Assembly: GCA_903886165.1 (NCBI GenBank)
Contig: CAISLL010000077.1
Coordinates: 1 to 10,061, forward strand
Source: an uncultured beta proteobacterium
GTDB taxonomy: Bacteria > Pseudomonadota > Gammaproteobacteria > Burkholderiales > Burkholderiaceae_C
Length of the DNA stretch: 10,061 bases
Direction of reading: 5' to 3'
Part shown: in pieces, positions 7,801 to 10,061 of the stretch
Layout: every line of letters starts with the position of its first letter
Numbering within the stretch: position 1 is the first letter of the stretch
Notes under the pieces: model-generated
Told to the model about the DNA's origin: nothing
What the model saw: the letters and a program-made list of their open reading frames with translations, nothing else
Databases searched by the model: none
Made by a program: the position numbers and the translations under genes

Positions 7801-10061
7801 TCACTCACTGTCAGGTTGGTGAAGTTCAGCGTCTTGGGAGTGACGGTGGCGGTGGTGGCCACGCTGTTGCTGGTGCTGTAGTTGGGCAGGTCAGCCCCTC
7901 CAAGCGTCAGTGCCACGTTCACCGGCTTGGCCGTGCCAGCGTGTTTGTCAGCAAAATTACCAACTCCGTCTATCGTCAATGCATCACCGATGACGCGATC
8001 ATCCGTCAGCTGCACTGCGGCTAGGGTCGTGCCGTCGTACACCCGATCTGTCGCTGTGGCATTGACCACCAGGGTCCGCGGCGTGATGTTGGCTACGCTG
8101 CTGGTGACCGGCGTGAAGATGTAATTGAGGGCGTCAGAGCCGGTCACGGTCATGGCAACGGCCACCTCCTTGGCTGTGCCCACGTTCTTGTCGGCAAACG
8201 TGCCCTGTGCGGCAATGGTCAAGTCGTCGGTGCTGATCTTGTCGCTGCTCACGGCCACCGTGGCCAGCCGGGTGCCGTCATAAACCTTGTCTTGGGCGGC
8301 AACAGTCAACGCCAGGTCACGCTTGTCAATGTTCGCTGTGCCTTGCACCACGACCTGGTAATTGCCGGCATCCGCGCCGGTGATCAAACCACCGGCTACC
8401 CGCAAGGTCTTGTTCTGCCCGGCGTTCTTGTCACTGAACTCGACCGTGATCGACGGCGTAGGCAGGATGGTCACATCGTCCGTGCCAATCACCGAACCAC
8501 CAGTGAGCACCGGTGTACCCGAAGCCACGGCTGCCTTGGTACCGTCATAGACCTTGTCTTGCGCGGTCAGGCCACTCACGTTCAGCTCCACAGGCGTGAT
8601 GTCAACCGTCGCGCTGTTCAATGCGTAGTTGCCAGCATCGGTGCCCGCCAGTGACAAAGTACCGAGGGCAACCCCCTTTTGACTTCCCACACGCTTGTCT
8701 GTCATGCTGCCAGCACCCGACAAGGTCACGATGTCACCACTGATGACATCGACCACACCCAGATTGGCAGCCGACACTGCGACCGTGCCGTCATAGACAC
8801 GGCTGCCGCTGGCCACCAGCGTCTTGGGGGTGATACTTGCACTCAAATTCAAGGCTGTATCGAAGCTGTAATTGCCCACGTCAGCCCCGCTGACCGAAAT
8901 GACACCCGTCACGGCTTTGTCGGTGCCAACGTTCTTGTCTGCAAAGGTGGCTTGCGCGCTCACGGTCAAGTCGTCACCAGCCACGCGGTCGTCTGTACCA
9001 GGTGCAAAACTGATGGTTGCCGCCGTCGTGCGGTCATACACCTTGCTATTGGCCGTGGGCGCTATGGTCAGTGCGCGCGCCGTTACATTGGCCGTTGTGC
9101 TGGTGCTGCTATTGGCCAGGTAGTTTTGGGCATCCGTGCCCGCCAAGCTCAAGCCAACAGAAATCGACTTGTTGTTCCCCACATTTTTGTTGTCAAACTG
9201 TGCCACGTCCAAGACCGTCAACACATCGCCCGGAATGCGATCATCGCTGAGCGTGACGCTGGCGTCGCGTGTGCCGTCATACACTTTAGTCAATCCAACT
9301 GCATTGATATTGATAGCACGTTTAGTAATCGCAGCCGTCTCAGCCACCACTATTTGATAATTTGCTGCATCCGGGCCGGTGAGTGAAAGACCCGTCGCCA
9401 AGATCTCCTTGTTCGAACCTGCATTTTTGTCCGCAAAAGCAACAGACAAATTAGTAGATGACAAAACCGCGTTATCACCCGCAATCAAATTGCCCGCCAC
9501 AGTGGGGGTACCAATGTAGTTGGCGGTAGTGGTGCCGTCATAAACGCGGCTTTGGACCGTCATACCGGTCACCGACAAGGGCTTGGGCGTGACCGTCAGT
9601 GATCCACCGCCCAGCGAATAGTTGCCAGCTTCCGGGCCTTGCAGCGCCAATGAATCAACCGAGAAAGCTTTGGCCGTGCCGATGTGCTTGTCGGCCATGC
9701 TGCCAGCACCTAACAAACTCACGACATCCCCGCCAATGGTTCCCAACAGATTCAGGCTAGCTGCAGCCACCACTGCTGTTCCGTCATACACCCGGGTGCC
9801 AGATGCACTTATATTTTTAGGCAGGATAGAGGCAACGCTGGTCGGGAGGGTGGTGCTTAACAAATAATCGCCGGCCAAGCCAGTCCCGTTGCTGAGCGCC
9901 ACATTGCTCAGGGTCACCGCTTTGCCGGAACCCGCATTTTTGTCAGCAAAGCGTGCATTGCCGCCGCCAAGCACCAGGGTTTCAGTGCCAATCAAGCCCG
10001 TCAGCGCACCGTAGCCGCTGATGGTTGCCGTGACACCGCCATCATAAGTTTTGCCTTGAGC
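4890..10061 (-). CDS. Giant YDG/MBG-repeat haemagglutinin-type adhesin (N-terminus outside window)
   Basis: The frame is open from the right edge to a TAA at 4890-4892, giving 1,723 residues with the 5' end missing. A TTG at 9995 is internal, because a YDG repeat (TYDGG) continues upstream of it. Seventeen YDG modules of ~78-91 residues are visible, each carrying V-Y-D-G-T, F-A-D-K-N-V/A-G, G-A-D-A-x-N-Y and I-T-P-K/R. Two MBG modules follow (from ITLTAENKTRMYGAANPD and from LTVTADNVVRLAGESDPNP), then a non-repetitive tail of ~110 Gln/Ser/Pro/Leu-rich residues. YDG and MBG are beta-sandwich stalk domains of large secreted haemagglutinins. Such proteins usually have an N-terminal two-partner-secretion domain, which would lie outside this window. 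The protein is nearly devoid of Cys. The C-terminus shows no LPXTG motif, RTX nonapeptides, VCBS ending or autotransporter barrel. It is the first visible gene of the operon and ends 28 nt before the preferred start of the Slam-like gene. Confidence 0.9.
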   Translation of the reverse strand, partial: AQGKTYDGGVTATISGYGALTGLIGTETLVLGGGNARFADKNAGSGKAVTLSNVALSNGTGLAGDYLLSTTLPTSVASILPKNISASGTRVYDGTAVVAAASLNLLGTIGGDVVSLLGAGSMADKHIGTAKAFSVDSLALQGPEAGNYSLGGGSLTVTPKPLSVTGMTVQSRVYDGTTTANYIGTPTVAGNLIAGDNAVLSSTNLSVAFADKNAGSNKEILATGLSLTGPDAANYQIVVAETAAITKRAININAVGLTKVYDGTRDASVTLSDDRIPGDVLTVLDVAQFDNKNVGNNKSISVGLSLAGTDAQNYLANSSTSTTANVTARALTIAPTANSKVYDRTTAATISFAPGTDDRVAGDDLTVSAQATFADKNVGTDKAVTGVISVSGADVGNYSFDTALNLSASITPKTLVASGSRVYDGTVAVSAANLGVVDVISGDIVTLSGAGSMTDKRVGSQKGVALGTLSLAGTDAGNYALNSATVDITPVELNVSGLTAQDKVYDGTKAAVASGTPVLTGGSVIGTDDVTILPTPSITVEFSDKNAGQNKTLRVAGGLITGADAGNYQVVVQGTANIDKRDLALTVAAQDKVYDGTRLATVAVSSDKISTDDLTIAAQGTFADKNVGTAKEVAVAMTVTGSDALNYIFTPVTSSVANITPRTLVVNATATDRVYDGTTLAAVQLTDDRVIGDALTIDGVGNFADKHAGTAKPVNVALTLGGADLPNYSTSNSVATTATVTPKTLNFTNLTVSDKTYDGSVAAQIAGDFSVSQGLIAGDTVTADISAASAVFANKNAGVDKVVSVTGVTLSGADRANYAVASNAGTATIFKKTIDVTGLTPASKVYDGSTAASVEGIPDEPVGFVDGDEVVLNLGNFTVAFADKNVGDNKPLHVSGALLTGADAGNYDPLLNTTASITRRPLTVVAVASDKVYDGGTAATVSFTDDRVSNDVLTLVGAGAFVDKNVGTGKAVTVSGVALSGADASNYAYSAADITTTASINPKNIFVTGSRVYDGSTTIGQPSLGYSGIISGDVLALSGSVELADKNVGVNKTTSGTLLLDGADAGNYVLSGIQYAVTPKALTVSGLTANSKVYDGLTTATAAGTPTIGLELVAGDVVTADLSTINVAFLDKNVGNSKNLQVTGNVLAGADAANYQPILSATADITPKVLTITGVGADNKVYDGTTTATRLNTGTPTLSGSVISGDDFSVDLNNLTVAFADKNAGTAKSLVVAGVSMAGTDAGNYVVAVQDSTGVITPKPLSVSGITVANKVYDGSTVATVSTAAASLNGLVSNDVVNVLSSGSFADKNVAAGKTVVLSNSFSGADAGNYQISGQASASADITPKPLSVSGITVANKVYDGSTVATVSTAAASLDGLVSNDVVNVLSSGSFADKNVAAGKTVVLSNSFSGADAGNYQISGQASASADITPAPITLTAENKTRMYGAANPDLTATLSGLVAGETLATSGITGSGGGSTSATLISPKGSYAITPTVGSLSAQNYAFNTFIDGSLSVTARPLTVTADNVVRLAGESDPNPFKFSVGQGGPGLGGLVNGDAIAGVSIASPAGSAGASGGVVLNLVPSAATFGSGLASNYDINYVDGYLFVLPQPTDLAQDNTDITDPAFFLEVSPEEIASTRTELDNQQAQLFNLPLPLVPFFSPTSSNNPPTAQRDPAQVRRLTQQFGQASQLDSSALLNTMRNEPLVLWHPALPSQLLPLASQDE
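5233..5772 (-). other. Two MBG-type modules at the adhesin C-terminus
   Basis: Two tandem beta-rich modules of ~85-95 residues follow the YDG array. The first (about 5772-5515) runs from ITLTAENKTRMYGAANPD through GLVAGETL to QNYAFNTFIDGSLSV. The second (about 5514-5233) runs from LTVTADNVVRLAGESDPNP through GLVNGDAI to SNYDINYVDGYLFVLPQ. The 'A-x-N-x-x-R-x-x-G-x-x-x-P' start and 'N-Y-x-x-x-x-x-x-G-x-L-x-V' end are the MBG signature. The second is more diverged, with LAGESD in place of MYGAAN. Confidence 0.8.
5773..6290 (-). repeat. Near-identical 258-bp tandem duplication (last two YDG modules)
   Basis: The stretch 5773-6030 repeats at 6031-6288 with an offset of exactly 258 nt (86 codons). 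I count 7 base differences, about 97% identity. Only one changes the protein (Asp in the C-terminal copy, Asn in the other, within SL[D/N]GLVSNDVV). All other module pairs are far more diverged, so this copy is recent or recently homogenised. Confidence 0.93.
5773..10061 (-). repeat. Array of 17 YDG modules in the adhesin gene
   Basis: The Y-D-G motif recurs near plus-strand positions 10043, 9785, 9540, 9279, 9035 (here Y-D-R), 8792, 8546, 8279, 8036, 7790, 7524, 7263, 7023, 6781, 6515, 6243 and 5985. Spacing is roughly 240-270 nt. Three subtypes can be told apart. Short 'SG[S/T]RVYDG' modules lie at 9785, 8792 and 7023. Long 'GTPT...F[A/S]DKNAG' modules lie at 9540, 8546, 7524, 6781 and 6515. 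'DDR...D.LT' modules lie at 9279, 9035, 8279, 8036 and 7263. The final two modules are nearly identical to each other. Confidence 0.92.

Noticed and set aside
8679..9386. Open frame of 235 codons on the plus strand, His/Arg/Ala-rich
   Set aside because: Antisense shadow of the GC-rich repeat array. The composition is typical of non-coding frames, and similar frames recur at each module (for example 7383-8024).
9993..9995. TTG as the start of the giant adhesin
   Set aside because: The frame stays open for 22 further codons to the window edge and encodes another YDG motif there, so the gene continues outside the window.
5773..10061. Regular ~250-nt repeats as a CRISPR or satellite array
   Set aside because: The repeats keep one reading frame, vary mostly in protein-compatible ways and carry YDG domain motifs, so they are coding modules.

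Overview
The window looks like a surface-adhesion and secretion locus from a moderately GC-rich Gram-negative bacterium. The Burkholderiales are the best guess, possibly a Comamonadaceae member such as a Rhodoferax or Polaromonas relative. That guess rests on protein style (FecR/TPR/CsgG mixtures, MBG/YDG haemagglutinins, Phe-ending outer-membrane barrels) and on codon use, so the genus is inference.

Layout. Positions 1-1008 (+) hold the 3' part of a gene for a TPR protein with a CsgG-like domain and a FlgT-C-like domain. It converges on a minus-strand block of four tightly packed genes that fills the rest of the window. In transcription order, right to left, these are: (1) a giant YDG-repeat/MBG adhesin of at least 1,723 residues whose 5' end lies outside the window (10061-4890); (2) a TPR plus outer-membrane beta-barrel protein resembling Slam/DUF560, the type XI secretion translocon (4861-3536); (3) a secreted FecR-TPR protein ending in a shortened CsgG-like domain (3526-2366); (4) a secreted protein with one TPR and a C-terminal TbpB-like small barrel of the kind found in Slam cargo (2366-1029). 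Junctions are 28 nt (or an 8-nt overlap from the alternative start), 9 nt and a 1-nt TAATG overlap, so the four genes are almost certainly one operon. No promoter is visible between them. No gene-free stretch exceeds 30 bases.

How they may work together. The adhesin would be the long exposed filament, built from 17 visible YDG modules and two MBG modules. The Slam-like barrel sits in the outer membrane and could export the TbpB-like protein, or possibly help the adhesin. The FecR/TPR/CsgG proteins would act in the periplasm or at the outer membrane as assembly or scaffold factors. The combination of Slam-like translocon, TbpB-like cargo, FecR-CsgG protein and YDG giant adhesin in one operon is the most interesting feature. 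Function is inferred from architecture only.

Other structure worth noting: a near-identical 258-bp tandem duplication inside the adhesin, a higher-order ordering of YDG subtypes, a G9 homopolymer in the FecR gene that could slip, a 13-bp perfect inverted repeat in the signal-peptide region of the Slam-like gene, and a stem-loop at the convergent gene ends.
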